DNA of 41,814 nucleotides. Source: an uncultured Bacteroidales bacterium. Its GTDB lineage: Bacteria > Bacteroidota > Bacteroidia > Bacteroidales > P3. The notes under the pieces were generated by a model. It was not told the DNA's origin. It searched no databases and saw nothing but the letters and a program-made list of their open reading frames with translations. Below, one piece after another: positions 1-8,071 of the stretch. The stretch spans positions 1 to 41,814 of the forward strand of contig CALGCG010000042.1 of assembly GCA_937884485.1 (NCBI GenBank), written 5' to 3'. Each line of letters opens with the position of its first letter. The first letter of the stretch is position 1. The position numbers and the translations under genes were made by a program.

Positions 1-96
1 GAACTATATGAGAACTATATAAGAAGTATATGTAAACTATATGAGAAGGGGCGAATTGGGGGCGAGTTGGGGGCGTTTCGGGGGCGTTCGAGGGCG
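1..96. repeat. Right arm and G-rich tail of an 11-bp-unit repeat element (copy 1, cut by window edge)
   Basis: Units of 11 bp (TATATGAGAAC, TATATAAGAAG, TATATGTAAAC, TATATGAGAAG) run from base 5 to 48 after a partial GAAC at the window edge. They match the right arm of the complete copies at 25929-26041 and 38900-39012. A G-rich tail follows in which the C of GGGGC falls at 52, 63, 74 and 85, so the 11-bp period continues, ending with a slightly shifted unit at 95. The promoter of the M1 peptidase gene comes next. Confidence 0.85.
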
Positions 97-114
97 CATA
101 TTGAAAAAATTTTG

Positions 115-122
115 TATATTTG
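115..122 (+). promoter_or_regulatory. Bacteroidetes -7 promoter box (TATATTTG)
   Basis: TATATTTG fits the TAnnTTTG -7 consensus of the primary sigma factor of Bacteroidetes. It lies 22 bp before the ATG at 144. The preceding TTGAAAAAATTTTG stretch resembles the sequence before the boxes at 15597 and 39203. A canonical -33 TTTG at 19-21 bp is not evident. Confidence 0.7.
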
Positions 123-143
123 CATTTTATTTGGAACATTGAC

Positions 144-2447
144 ATGAAAACGCTGAAGACTCTTTCGATACTGATTCTTATGCTGTTAGGAGGCGTTGCC
201 ACGCAGGCCCAGACGACGGATTCGGTCGATGCCGTGGACTACGACGTGGCTGTGGACCTGAGCAGCGGCAACTCGCTGCAGGGCTATGCCGACGTGACGC
301 TGCGGCTGCTGCGTCCGTGCCCGGCCATCGGGCTGGACATGGCCTGCGCCGTCGACTCCGTGAAGGTGCAGGGGGTGCTGCAGGGCACCACCAGCCTCGC
401 GGCGCTGCCCACGGCGGGCATCGCCACGGGGCAGGACTTCCACGTGGAGGTGTGGTACCACAGCACGGGATATGTGGAGAGCGGCGGCTGGGGCGGCATG
501 CACTTCGAGGGCAGCCACAGCTACAACCTCGGCGTGGGCTTCGACGCCGACCCCCATGTGATGGGGCGCGTCCTCTTCCCTTGCCGCGACAACTTCAACG
601 ACAAGGCCACCTACACGCTGCGCGTCACCACCAAGGCCGGCTGGACGGCCGAGTGCGGCGGCATGCGCCAGAGCGTGGCCACCGACACGCTGGGGCGCGA
701 GCTCTCGGTGTGGCGCATCAGCCAGCCCACGCCTACCTACCTGGTCTCCGTGGGCCAGGCCGCCTGGCAGCGCGTCCACGACACCATAGCGTCGCTCTAC
801 GGCGACTACCCGCTCACCGTGGGCTACCGCACCGGACGCGAGAGCAACGTGCGACAGGCCTTTGCCGAGCTGGACTCGGTGGTGCCCATGTACGAGCGCT
901 GCTTCGGCCCCTACCGCTGGGGGCGCATAGGCTACATAGCCACCTCCAAGGGCTCCATGGAGCATGTGAACAACATAGCCCTCGACCAGGGCTTCGTGGC
1001 CTCGACGGCCGAGCGGGCGCAGACCACCATAGCCCATGAACTGGGGCACGCCTGGTTCGGCAACCTCGTCACCTGCGCCACCGAGGGCGACATGTGGATC
1101 AACGAGGGCGGCGCCTCGTTCTGCAGCGAGGTGGCCATGGAGGCCGTCCTGGGACGCGCGGCCAGCGACAACTACTACCAGCGGTGGCTGGAGTCGGTGC
1201 TGCGCACCACCCACGTCACCGACGGCGCCTACCGCCCCCTGCACGGCATGCCGCACCAGCACACCTACGGCTCCACCACCTACGACAAGGGCTGGATGGT
1301 GTGGCACTCGCTGCGCGGATACCTCGGCGAGGAGCGTTTCTACAGCGCCCTCAACCGTCTGATGGAGCGTTGCGCCTTCGGCAACATCGACGCCTACGGT
1401 GTGCGCGACTCGCTGAGCCTCTACACCGGCGTGGACCTGACGGCCTTCTTCGACTTCCACGTCTTCGGGCCGGGCTTCGTGGACTACCATGTGGAGATGG
1501 ACCGCCCCGAAGAGGGATGCCTGGAGAACGAGGTGCAGGTGCACATACGCCAGCAGGGCGTGGGCACCGCGAACGTGATGCAGCAGAACCGCGTGCCGCT
1601 GACCTTCTATGCCCGGCCGGGCTTCGACTCCACGTCGTGCAAGCGCGTGGCCGTCTTCGACGGCGCGGAGACTTGGGAGACATTCTCCCTGCCCTTTGTG
1701 CCGGCCTACTGCGTGCTCGACGCCGACTGCGAAATCTCCGACGCCGCCACCATGGCCGAGGCACGGCTGGAAGGCTACGGCATCAGCTACACGCTGCCGC
1801 TGGCCTTCATGCGCGTCAAGACAGCGCACGAGGGACACCTCGTCGCCGAGCACCACTATGCACAACCCCTCGGCGAGATGCCCGGCGGCGTGCTGCGCAC
1901 GGCGAGACGCTACTGGATTGTGCGCGGCGACTGGCAGTCCGACAGCACCGACAGAGGCATGTTCCAGTATGTGCGCACAGGCGCCAGCCACACCTATGAC
2001 GGTCTGGACCGCGGCTTCCTCAGCCAGCGGGCAAGCGCCGACTCGCTGGCGCTGATGTACCGCCGCGACAGCCGCCACGACTGGCACGCCGTCTCCTTCA
2101 GCCGCGAGGGCGACCCGAACAGCGGCTTCCTGGTGATGGACGGCCTGATGCCGGGCGAATACACGCTGGCCATCGTGGACCGTGAGCACCTGGGCATCGC
2201 ACGTCCCGAATACACGGAGGTGCAGCTCTTCCCCAACCCCCTGCAGCCGGGACAGCCGCTGACGGTGGAGGTGGCGAGCGAGGAGGCCTTCGAGGTGGCC
2301 ATTTTCGACCTCGAGGGCCGCCAAGTGTGGCACCAAACGGGCTGCCGCAGCGGCCAGAAACTCAGTCCAGCACTGGCAAAAGGAACTTATTTTGTTCGAA
2401 TTGAAAATAATTTCATATCTTTGCAGTCGAAATTGATACAGTTATGA
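144..2447 (+). CDS. T9SS-exported M1 family metallopeptidase
   Basis: A 767-residue secreted zinc aminopeptidase-like protein. Residues 1-23 form a signal peptide ending in TQAQ. The gluzincin site is complete: HELGH at about 298-302 and the third zinc ligand E321 in WINEG, at the M1 spacing. The substrate-binding GxMEN motif reads GSMEH at about 270-274, so the usual Asn is His. The last 79 residues (from about 689, starting VQLFPNP) form a type A T9SS sorting domain ending in KLIQL, so the enzyme should be exported across the outer membrane and attached to the cell surface or released. The ATG at 144 is chosen because it starts the signal peptide directly; the upstream TTG-led extension would overlap the promoter. 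The stop overlaps the ATG of the next gene. Peptide substrate is unknown. Confidence 0.9.
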   Translation: MKTLKTLSILILMLLGGVATQAQTTDSVDAVDYDVAVDLSSGNSLQGYADVTLRLLRPCPAIGLDMACAVDSVKVQGVLQGTTSLAALPTAGIATGQDFHVEVWYHSTGYVESGGWGGMHFEGSHSYNLGVGFDADPHVMGRVLFPCRDNFNDKATYTLRVTTKAGWTAECGGMRQSVATDTLGRELSVWRISQPTPTYLVSVGQAAWQRVHDTIASLYGDYPLTVGYRTGRESNVRQAFAELDSVVPMYERCFGPYRWGRIGYIATSKGSMEHVNNIALDQGFVASTAERAQTTIAHELGHAWFGNLVTCATEGDMWINEGGASFCSEVAMEAVLGRAASDNYYQRWLESVLRTTHVTDGAYRPLHGMPHQHTYGSTTYDKGWMVWHSLRGYLGEERFYSALNRLMERCAFGNIDAYGVRDSLSLYTGVDLTAFFDFHVFGPGFVDYHVEMDRPEEGCLENEVQVHIRQQGVGTANVMQQNRVPLTFYARPGFDSTSCKRVAVFDGAETWETFSLPFVPAYCVLDADCEISDAATMAEARLEGYGISYTLPLAFMRVKTAHEGHLVAEHHYAQPLGEMPGGVLRTARRYWIVRGDWQSDSTDRGMFQYVRTGASHTYDGLDRGFLSQRASADSLALMYRRDSRHDWHAVSFSREGDPNSGFLVMDGLMPGEYTLAIVDREHLGIARPEYTEVQLFPNPLQPGQPLTVEVASEEAFEVAIFDLEGRQVWHQTGCRSGQKLSPALAKGTYFVRIENNFISLQSKLIQL
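2391..2423 (+). promoter_or_regulatory. Promoter inside the 3' end of the M1 peptidase gene
   Basis: TTTG at 2391-2394 and TATCTTTG at 2416-2423 are separated by 21 bp, an excellent match to the Bacteroidetes -33/-7 consensus. The promoter lies inside the codons of the final T9SS strands and would start transcription near 2430, about 15 bases before the downstream ATG at 2444. Confidence 0.75.
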
Positions 2448-3064
2448 TGAAGATAAAAGCAATCGTTTTGGCCGTACTGGTGGGCGTTTCGCTCACTTCG
2501 GCGGCACAGTATTCGCAGCTGGGAAAAAAGAATGAATTCATGCTCAAGGTGGAAGGCGGCTACGGTTTCTTCATGGGCAATGTGGGCACCGCCGACGAAG
2601 AGACGGGGCGCTACAACCTGGACAAGTTCCACTCGCTGGCCAACGTCAACGTCATGGCGGGCGTCAACATCAGCCAGGATTGGTTCCTGGGCGGCGGCGC
2701 AGGGTTCTGCTACTACCTCAGCCCCAACCAGGAGACGGCCGAGTCGATGATGGGTGCCAACGTGTTCGTTGACTTCGACTTCCGGCCCATCTGGAAGGCC
2801 GTCATGGGTTTGGACTACCAGCCCACCTCCATCAAGTTCGCCCCCCTGCTGGGAGCCCGCCTGGGCGGCAGCATGCTCTTCGCCGACGACATGCTGTTCA
2901 CCCCCCTGGCCGAGTTCTACGGCGGCCTGAACTGGTACTACTGGTACCACCTGCACGGCATGCGCAATATGAGCCGCAACTGGCACAGCTTCTACGCCAC
3001 CATCGGCATCGCCTACATGCAGCAGACCGTCTTCCTGCCCATCCGCCTGGGCTGGAGATGGTAG
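2444..3064 (+). CDS. Putative outer-membrane beta-barrel protein
   Basis: A 206-residue protein with a signal peptide (cut near SAAQ, residue 21). The rest alternates hydrophobic and polar residues with many Gly and aromatic positions and ends in LGWRW, the aromatic C-terminus typical of outer-membrane barrels. I do not recognise a named family. It overlaps the stop of the M1 peptidase gene by ATGA, so it can be co-transcribed, but it also has its own promoter just upstream. A GCAAACCGC/GCGGTTTGC hairpin follows the stop. Confidence 0.7.
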   Translation: MMKIKAIVLAVLVGVSLTSAAQYSQLGKKNEFMLKVEGGYGFFMGNVGTADEETGRYNLDKFHSLANVNVMAGVNISQDWFLGGGAGFCYYLSPNQETAESMMGANVFVDFDFRPIWKAVMGLDYQPTSIKFAPLLGARLGGSMLFADDMLFTPLAEFYGGLNWYYWYHLHGMRNMSRNWHSFYATIGIAYMQQTVFLPIRLGWRW

Positions 3065-3065
3065 A

Positions 3066-3088
3066 GCAAACCGCAACAGGCGGTTTGC
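3066..3088 (+). terminator. Stem-loop after the outer-membrane protein gene
   Basis: GCAAACCGC (3066-3074) pairs perfectly with GCGGTTTGC (3080-3088) around a 5-base loop, immediately after the stop codon at 3064. There is no clear U-run after it, so it may be a weak terminator or an mRNA 3'-end stabiliser. Confidence 0.5.
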
Positions 3089-3174
3089 GTTGGAGGAGAT
3101 TCGAGTAATTCGCTTTCCATTTACCCGCGTGGCTTTCGCAAAATTCGAGAAATTCGCCGTTATTAAAATTTGTT

Positions 3175-3519
3175 ATGCAGTCTACACGTCAAAATAAAAT
3201 CTGCCGGCTGATACAGCAGGACATGGGAGACATCTTCCTGCGGGAGATGAAGGCGGTCTTCGGGCCGTCGCTCATCACGGTGACGCAGGTGCGCATCACG
3301 CCGGACCTCTCCATCGCCCGCATCTATGTGTCGCTGATGATCATCGGCGAGGGCACCAAGGAGGGCCTGCTGGCCCTGATACGCGAGAACACCTCCGATC
3401 TGCGCCGCCGTCTGGGCATGCGCGAAGGCAAGCAGCTGCGCATCATCCCCCAGCTGGAGTTCTACCTGGACGACTCGCTCGACTACATCGAGAACATCGA
3501 GCGTTTGCTGAAGAATTGA
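3175..3519 (+). CDS. rbfA: Ribosome-binding factor A
   Basis: A 114-residue protein of the RbfA family, which binds the 30S subunit and helps mature the 5' end of 16S rRNA. The N-terminus (STRQNKICRLIQQDMGDIF), the central TVTQVRITPDLSIARIYVS segment and the C-terminal RIIPQLEFYLDDSLDY follow the family pattern over its normal length of about 110-130 residues. The next gene starts 17 bases downstream, as in many Bacteroidales where rbfA precedes a FtsX-like permease. The ATG at 3175 is the only good start. Confidence 0.93.
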   Translation: MQSTRQNKICRLIQQDMGDIFLREMKAVFGPSLITVTQVRITPDLSIARIYVSLMIIGEGTKEGLLALIRENTSDLRRRLGMREGKQLRIIPQLEFYLDDSLDYIENIERLLKN

Positions 3520-3520
3520 A

Positions 3521-3597
3521 AATTGAGAATTGAAAATTGAAAAGGATTAAATCCATGCGCGCACCCCGATTCAATTTTCGACTTTCAACGTTCAATC
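3521..3597. repeat. Inverted microrepeat spanning the start of the permease gene
   Basis: The left side carries TTGAAAATTGAGAATTGAA-like units; the right side carries TTCAATTTTCGACTTTCAA and GTTCAAT, roughly the reverse complement. This AT-rich microrepeat sits across the gene boundary and enters the reading frame. Confidence 0.55.
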
Positions 3598-4835
3598 TGG
3601 AGCGTCTCATCGCTGTACGCTACCTCTTCAGCCGCAAGCAGCGGTCGGTGGTCAACGTCATTTCGTGGATATCGCTCGTGGGGCTCATGGTGAGCACCAT
3701 GGCGCTGATAGTGGTGCTGTCGGTATACAACGGCATCGGCGACGTCACGAAGGGTCTCTTCAACACCTTCGACCCCGAGCTGGTCATCGAGCCTGCCGAG
3801 GGGCGCACCTTCCACACCAGCGACATCGACATGGGCGCCCTGATGAAGACCGAGGGCGTGGAGCGCGTGGCGCGCATAGTGACCGAGACGGCGTGGGTGA
3901 CCTACGGGCAGAACCAGGCCATCGTCAAGCTGCGCGGCGTGGACACCAACTATGCCGCCCTGACGGGTATCGACACCCTGCTGGCCCTGGGCGAATACCG
4001 CCTCACGGCCGAGGGGACGACGACGCTGGTGGTGGGCGGACAGATATTCCACGACCTGGCCATGCGGCTGCCGTCGGCCATGCCCGCGGCGGTGCACATA
4101 CCCAAGCGCGGCACCACCTCGCTGGGCCTCACCATGGACCAGGCCTTCAACATCGGCTACGCCTACCCCGTGGGCAACTTCTTCATCCAGCAGGACCTCG
4201 ACCGCCAGTATGTACTGACCGACATCGCCTTCGTGCAACGCCTGATGAACTACGCCCCCGACGAGTGCACCTCTCTGGCCCTGAAGCTTGCGCCCGGCGC
4301 GGATGTGGACGAGGTGCGTGACAGAGTGGCAGAGATAGTGAGTGGCAGAGTGGCTATGCAGTCAAATAACTCCCCCACCCTGCAACTTCTGGTCAAGGAC
4401 CGGCACGACCAGCAGCCGCTGTACTACAAGATCTACCGCACGGAGCGCCTGGGCATCTACCTGGTGCTGTCGCTCATCGTGCTCATCTCGACGCTGAGCC
4501 TCGTGGCGTCGCTGTCGCTGCTGATCATCAACAAGCGCGACGACATCTTCATCCTGCGCTCCATGGGCATGGAGCGTCGCACCATCCGGCGGGCCTTCCT
4601 GGCCGAGGGGTTGCTCATCTGCGCCATAGCCGTGGTGCTGGGCCTTGTGCTGGGCTTCGTCGTCTGCTGGCTGCAGCAGACCTTCGGCATCATCCGCATG
4701 GGCGACGGCAACTTCGTTGTCAGCGCCTTCCCCGTCAGCATGCGCGCCGTGGACTTCCTCGCCACCTTCCTCCTGGTGATGGCCATCAGCACCCTCTCCG
4801 TCGCCCTCACCGTCCGCCGCGCCAGGATGGAGTAG
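3537..4835 (+). CDS. FtsX/LolC-like ABC transporter permease
   Basis: A permease of up to 432 residues from the LolCE/MacB-type FtsX family. One N-terminal membrane helix (around ISWISLVGLMVSTMALIVV) is followed by a large periplasmic domain and three C-terminal helices (about residues 305-425). The YLFSRKQRSVVNVISWIS start is typical of the lipoprotein-release permeases of Bacteroidetes. The first 20 or so codons look derived from a repeat: TTGAAAATTGA units before the start mirror the TTCAATTTTCGACTTTCAACG inside the coding region, giving the odd peptide RFNFRLSTFNLE. The start could be the ATG at 3537 or at 3555. No ATPase gene is adjacent. Substrate is inferred (lipoproteins or other envelope cargo). 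Confidence 0.85.
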   Translation: MKRIKSMRAPRFNFRLSTFNLERLIAVRYLFSRKQRSVVNVISWISLVGLMVSTMALIVVLSVYNGIGDVTKGLFNTFDPELVIEPAEGRTFHTSDIDMGALMKTEGVERVARIVTETAWVTYGQNQAIVKLRGVDTNYAALTGIDTLLALGEYRLTAEGTTTLVVGGQIFHDLAMRLPSAMPAAVHIPKRGTTSLGLTMDQAFNIGYAYPVGNFFIQQDLDRQYVLTDIAFVQRLMNYAPDECTSLALKLAPGADVDEVRDRVAEIVSGRVAMQSNNSPTLQLLVKDRHDQQPLYYKIYRTERLGIYLVLSLIVLISTLSLVASLSLLIINKRDDIFILRSMGMERRTIRRAFLAEGLLICAIAVVLGLVLGFVVCWLQQTFGIIRMGDGNFVVSAFPVSMRAVDFLATFLLVMAISTLSVALTVRRARME

Positions 4836-4860
4836 TGCCACGGTGATAACAGGCAGCTTG

Positions 4861-4894
4861 AAATGTTAAAAATGCCTAACAAATGTTAAAAGTG
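4861..4894 (+). promoter_or_regulatory. 20-bp-spaced direct repeat upstream of T9SS cargo gene
   Basis: AAATGTTAAAAATG (4861-4874) and AAATGTTAAAAGTG (4881-4894) are near-identical and exactly 20 bp apart, close to two helical turns. They lie 97-130 bp before the ATG at 4991 and upstream of a TTTATATATAG stretch (4920-4930) that could hold the promoter. This is a candidate binding site for a regulator or alternative sigma factor. A short AGCCC/GGGCT hairpin (4933-4947) follows in the leader. Confidence 0.45.
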
Positions 4895-4990
4895 TGAGCC
4901 AAAAACGTCACTTTTGGGTCTTTATATATAGAAGCCCCCAATGGGCTCGGTTAAGAAAACGGATTAATAAACGCACAAAACAACACAACT

Positions 4991-7090
4991 ATGGCAAGAA
5001 AGACCCTCACCTTTGCGCTCTTTGCGCTGATTGCTATCACCGCCCACGCCCAGCGGTTCGACTGGGTGAAGACGTTTACAGGTCCATCGCTGAACACCGA
5101 TGATGTCCATAGACCAGTAAGTTCTGTTACTGATTCTGATGGCAACATTTACATTATCGGGCAATTCACACCAGGTGCTCGTATAGAAGGCATAGATTTG
5201 TTGCCCATTACAGGAGCAAATAGGATGTGCGTTTTAATCGCGAAGTTTACACCTTCGGGAAATATGGCGTGGCATAAGAGCATCTATTCTCAATATGACA
5301 ACTGTCTTGCCTTGGACATCAGAAAACAAGGGGATTCCTCAATAACAGCGTTGGTTTCTTTTCGACTTCCACATGGTGGAAGCATATCCAACAGTAATAA
5401 GGTGTATTATTTGGATACTTTGCTAACCACAAACGACAATTATCTGATGGTCACGGACAGTATAGCGAATTTCACCACTAACGCCTTTATTACTTTTGAC
5501 CATGATGGGAATTTGATGGAACAGCATTTTCTGCAGATGGCATACATCGATAGTACTGGAGCAACGCTACGAGAAAGCAACACAGGGGGCATGCCAAACG
5601 ATAATAGAATTATCACCTCCACTGTCACCAATGAAATGTTCAATATTGACGATGAAGGTAACATTTATATTTGTCGCAGGGCAATTGATACCTATTCTTG
5701 GTACAATTCAGCAATCAATGACTATGTTGATTTAACTGTAGAAAATGGAGGAATTGCCCAAATACGCATTATTGTTGACGGCCAAAGATCTCTGTATGTC
5801 ACTCCATCATACAGGTCAGACCATAGGAACCAACAGATTCTAAAATTTTCACCACATTTTAATTCATTGATAGACGCAGTGTATGTATTCGACTCGCTGT
5901 GCATTCCGCAAGAATTGTACACAGACATCTCGGTCTCTTCTTTTGAAAAGGGCATTGATGACAATTTCTATCTATCGCTCGGAGGATGGAACTATCCCGA
6001 TACCATGTATGTCTCTCGCTCCGATTCATTGAGGTGCATTTCGAACAGCATGACAGCATTTGATGCATGCATGATAGAATACTCCACAGATTTGACAGCG
6101 ACACGCGTTGTACAAATTACATGCACTGCTGATCCATTGGACATACCCAAAGCATACTATTTCCACGGAACAACATACGACGAAGAAACCAACTCCATCT
6201 ATCTCCTTGGTTCTGTGCAAAAAGACCCCTTGACAATTGAGGATCCCGACTGCTGGATCACATATCGCGAGGATACTCTTGATTTGAACCGAAATCTTTT
6301 TTGGCTTCGCATTGATCCCTTTGACAATAGTCTCATTGCATATGGGAAAGCGAGAACAAACAATGCGACACGAATAAAACAGACCGATATCATTTTCCAG
6401 CAGAGCAATATCGTCGTAAACAATAACCGAGTCTTTTCGCAAGTTGGATTTCAAGGAGACATCTTTGTCAGAGACTCCTCCATCAATATAGGAACTTCAG
6501 AGCAAGGCATAGGTGTCATGTGTTGGGATACCGATGGTCACGAAATTGGATTTATCGACTACAATGCAATAAGCCCAAAGAACAAAACTGGACGACTGCA
6601 CCTTAATGACAGTTGCTTGTATCTGACCGGCATTGTGGCCAGCAGCGCAGATTTAGGGGAGCTCCACATTGACCCTATAGGCGGTCGTGACCAAGCCTAT
6701 ATTGCTTGTTATGTCGACACTGCCTTCATGACACCATACGTCTATGTCGCGCCCATCGACACCACCATTATTGATACTACGACAATTGACACGGGCACTG
6801 TGCGCATCACCGTGGTGGGCGACGAGGGGGCTTTCGTGGCATACCCCAACCCCTTCCGGCAGAGGGTGACCATCGAGGTGCAGGGTGGAGAGCCTCTGGC
6901 CTCGACCGCCTGGCTCACCGACCTCTCCGGCCGCCGCGAGGAGGTACGCCTCACCCCCATAGGCTCTGGCCAATACTCGTTGGATTTAACCTCCCGCCCC
7001 CAAGCCACCTACCTCCTCACCCTCACCACCGCCGACGGCAAGCAGCATACCGTCCGCCTGCTGAAGCAGTCGGACATCTTCGGGGAATGA
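4991..7090 (+). CDS. T9SS type A sorting-domain protein with AT-rich body
   Basis: A 699-residue secreted protein. Residues 1-21 are a signal peptide (ending AHAQ). The body (about 25-590) has no motif I can name; repeated segments such as DGNIYIIGQFTPG, DEGNIYICRR and DDNFYLSLGGWNY suggest a beta-propeller-like or SBBP-type repeat architecture. A spacer of repeated IDTT units (about 592-608) leads to a C-terminal T9SS domain from FVAYPNPF to the end, with the conserved RVTIEV and YLLTL strands. The base composition changes abruptly: about 5100-6770 is AT-rich, while the tail matches the GC-rich neighbours. This suggests that a foreign or fast-evolving passenger is joined to a resident sorting tail. 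Cell-surface location is likely; function unknown. Confidence 0.8.
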   Translation: MARKTLTFALFALIAITAHAQRFDWVKTFTGPSLNTDDVHRPVSSVTDSDGNIYIIGQFTPGARIEGIDLLPITGANRMCVLIAKFTPSGNMAWHKSIYSQYDNCLALDIRKQGDSSITALVSFRLPHGGSISNSNKVYYLDTLLTTNDNYLMVTDSIANFTTNAFITFDHDGNLMEQHFLQMAYIDSTGATLRESNTGGMPNDNRIITSTVTNEMFNIDDEGNIYICRRAIDTYSWYNSAINDYVDLTVENGGIAQIRIIVDGQRSLYVTPSYRSDHRNQQILKFSPHFNSLIDAVYVFDSLCIPQELYTDISVSSFEKGIDDNFYLSLGGWNYPDTMYVSRSDSLRCISNSMTAFDACMIEYSTDLTATRVVQITCTADPLDIPKAYYFHGTTYDEETNSIYLLGSVQKDPLTIEDPDCWITYREDTLDLNRNLFWLRIDPFDNSLIAYGKARTNNATRIKQTDIIFQQSNIVVNNNRVFSQVGFQGDIFVRDSSINIGTSEQGIGVMCWDTDGHEIGFIDYNAISPKNKTGRLHLNDSCLYLTGIVASSADLGELHIDPIGGRDQAYIACYVDTAFMTPYVYVAPIDTTIIDTTTIDTGTVRITVVGDEGAFVAYPNPFRQRVTIEVQGGEPLASTAWLTDLSGRREEVRLTPIGSGQYSLDLTSRPQATYLLTLTTADGKQHTVRLLKQSDIFGE

Positions 7091-7093
7091 TTT

Positions 7094-7142
7094 TTGGACC
7101 GAAGGGTGACCGAAACCAGACCGAAACCGAACCGAAACCCAG
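7094..7142. repeat. ACCGAAA microrepeat
   Basis: GACCGAA, GACCGAAACC, GACCGAAACC and GAACCGAAACCC follow each other directly after the stop of the T9SS cargo gene. It is a short imperfect tandem repeat in non-coding sequence. Confidence 0.6.
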
Positions 7143-7229
7143 TGGACGTTGCCTGCTGGTTGACATGGGGTTGACTACTACCTGAATAGTAACCAACAAA
7201 CAACCTCTTCGACACCTATGCGGCATACG

Positions 7230-7265
7230 GGCAAAGCACGTGTTGTGCTTTGCCTGTTGTTTTTG
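7230..7265 (+). terminator. Rho-independent terminator after the T9SS cargo gene
   Basis: GGCAAAGCAC (7230-7239) pairs with GTGCTTTGCC (7245-7254) around GTGTT, followed by a T-rich stretch (TGTTGTTTTTGTTG). It closes the transcription unit before the sirtuin gene. The rest of the 7091-7352 gap holds only microrepeats and AT-rich leader sequence. Confidence 0.8.
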
Positions 7266-7352
7266 TTGTCTTTGTTGTCGTCAAGAAAAGGTTGCCGGTA
7301 TCCATTTTTTATGCACGACACAATATTATAAAAAGTGTTGCGTTATCATGGT

Positions 7353-8039
7353 ATGATGAAGAAAATTGTGGTATTGACCGGCGCGGGCATCAGCGCCGAA
7401 AGCGGCATCTCGACTTTCCGCGACTCCGACGGGTTGTGGGAGCACTACCGCGTGGAGGATGTGGCCACGCACGAGGCCTATGAGCGCAATCCAGAGCTGG
7501 TGCTCGACTTCTACAACCAGCGTCGGCGCCAGCTGTTTGCCGCGCAGCCCAACGAGGCGCACCGCCAACTGGTAAGGCTGGAGGAGCGGTACGACGTGCA
7601 TATCGTGACCCAGAATATCGACGACCTGCACGAGCGTGCGGGGTCGAGCCATGTGCTGCACCTGCACGGCGAGCTGACCAAGGGGCGCAGCGACCGCAAC
7701 CCCGACCTCATCGTGGAGGTGGGCGACAAGGACATACGCTTGGGCGACAAGGCGCCCGACGGCACGCAGCTGAGGCCCCACATTGTGTGGTTCGGCGAGG
7801 CGGTGCCCAATATCGAGCCTGCCTCCAAGCTGTGCGAGGAGGCGGATATTTTCATCGTCGTAGGCACGTCGATGGCCGTCTATCCCGCGGCGGGGCTCAT
7901 ACACTATGTGCGGCGCGGCGTGCCGTGCTATGTGGTGGACCCGAAGGAGGTGCCGGTGAGCCACCCGGTGACCTTCATCAAGGAGGTGGCCACGAAGGGG
8001 GTGACGGAGCTGGTTTCAAAACTGATGGAAGAAGAATAG
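7353..8039 (+). CDS. Sir2-family NAD-dependent protein deacylase lacking the zinc cysteines
   Basis: A 228-residue sirtuin. Visible motifs are GAGISAESGISTFR (NAD binding), TQNIDDLH, the catalytic His in LHLHGEL and the VGTSM motif near the end. The small zinc-binding module between HGEL and HIVWFGE normally has four Cys; here that segment (KGRSDRN to QLRPH) contains none, a feature I recall from other Bacteroidetes sirtuins. The enzyme should remove acyl groups from lysines using NAD and act in the cytoplasm. The ATG at 7353 (or 7356) places the start directly before KKIVVLTGAGIS; longer frames upstream are not typical of the family. The next gene starts 32 bases downstream. Confidence 0.9.
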   Translation: MMKKIVVLTGAGISAESGISTFRDSDGLWEHYRVEDVATHEAYERNPELVLDFYNQRRRQLFAAQPNEAHRQLVRLEERYDVHIVTQNIDDLHERAGSSHVLHLHGELTKGRSDRNPDLIVEVGDKDIRLGDKAPDGTQLRPHIVWFGEAVPNIEPASKLCEEADIFIVVGTSMAVYPAAGLIHYVRRGVPCYVVDPKEVPVSHPVTFIKEVATKGVTELVSKLMEEE

Positions 8040-8071
8040 TCAGAGTTGTCGTTAAAATAAAAAAAAGGAAT

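Noticed and set aside
186..2336. 716-codon open frame on the minus strand opposite the M1 peptidase gene
   Set aside because: It is a shadow of GC-rich third positions; the peptide is rich in His, Val, Ala and Gly without motifs, while the plus strand has a complete zinc peptidase and sorting domain.
4894..5103. 69-codon frame before the T9SS cargo gene
   Set aside because: It overlaps the signal peptide of the real gene in another frame and includes the leader hairpin.
7250..7483. 77-codon frame overlapping the sirtuin start
   Set aside because: It starts in the T-rich terminator tail and reads the sirtuin gene in another frame.
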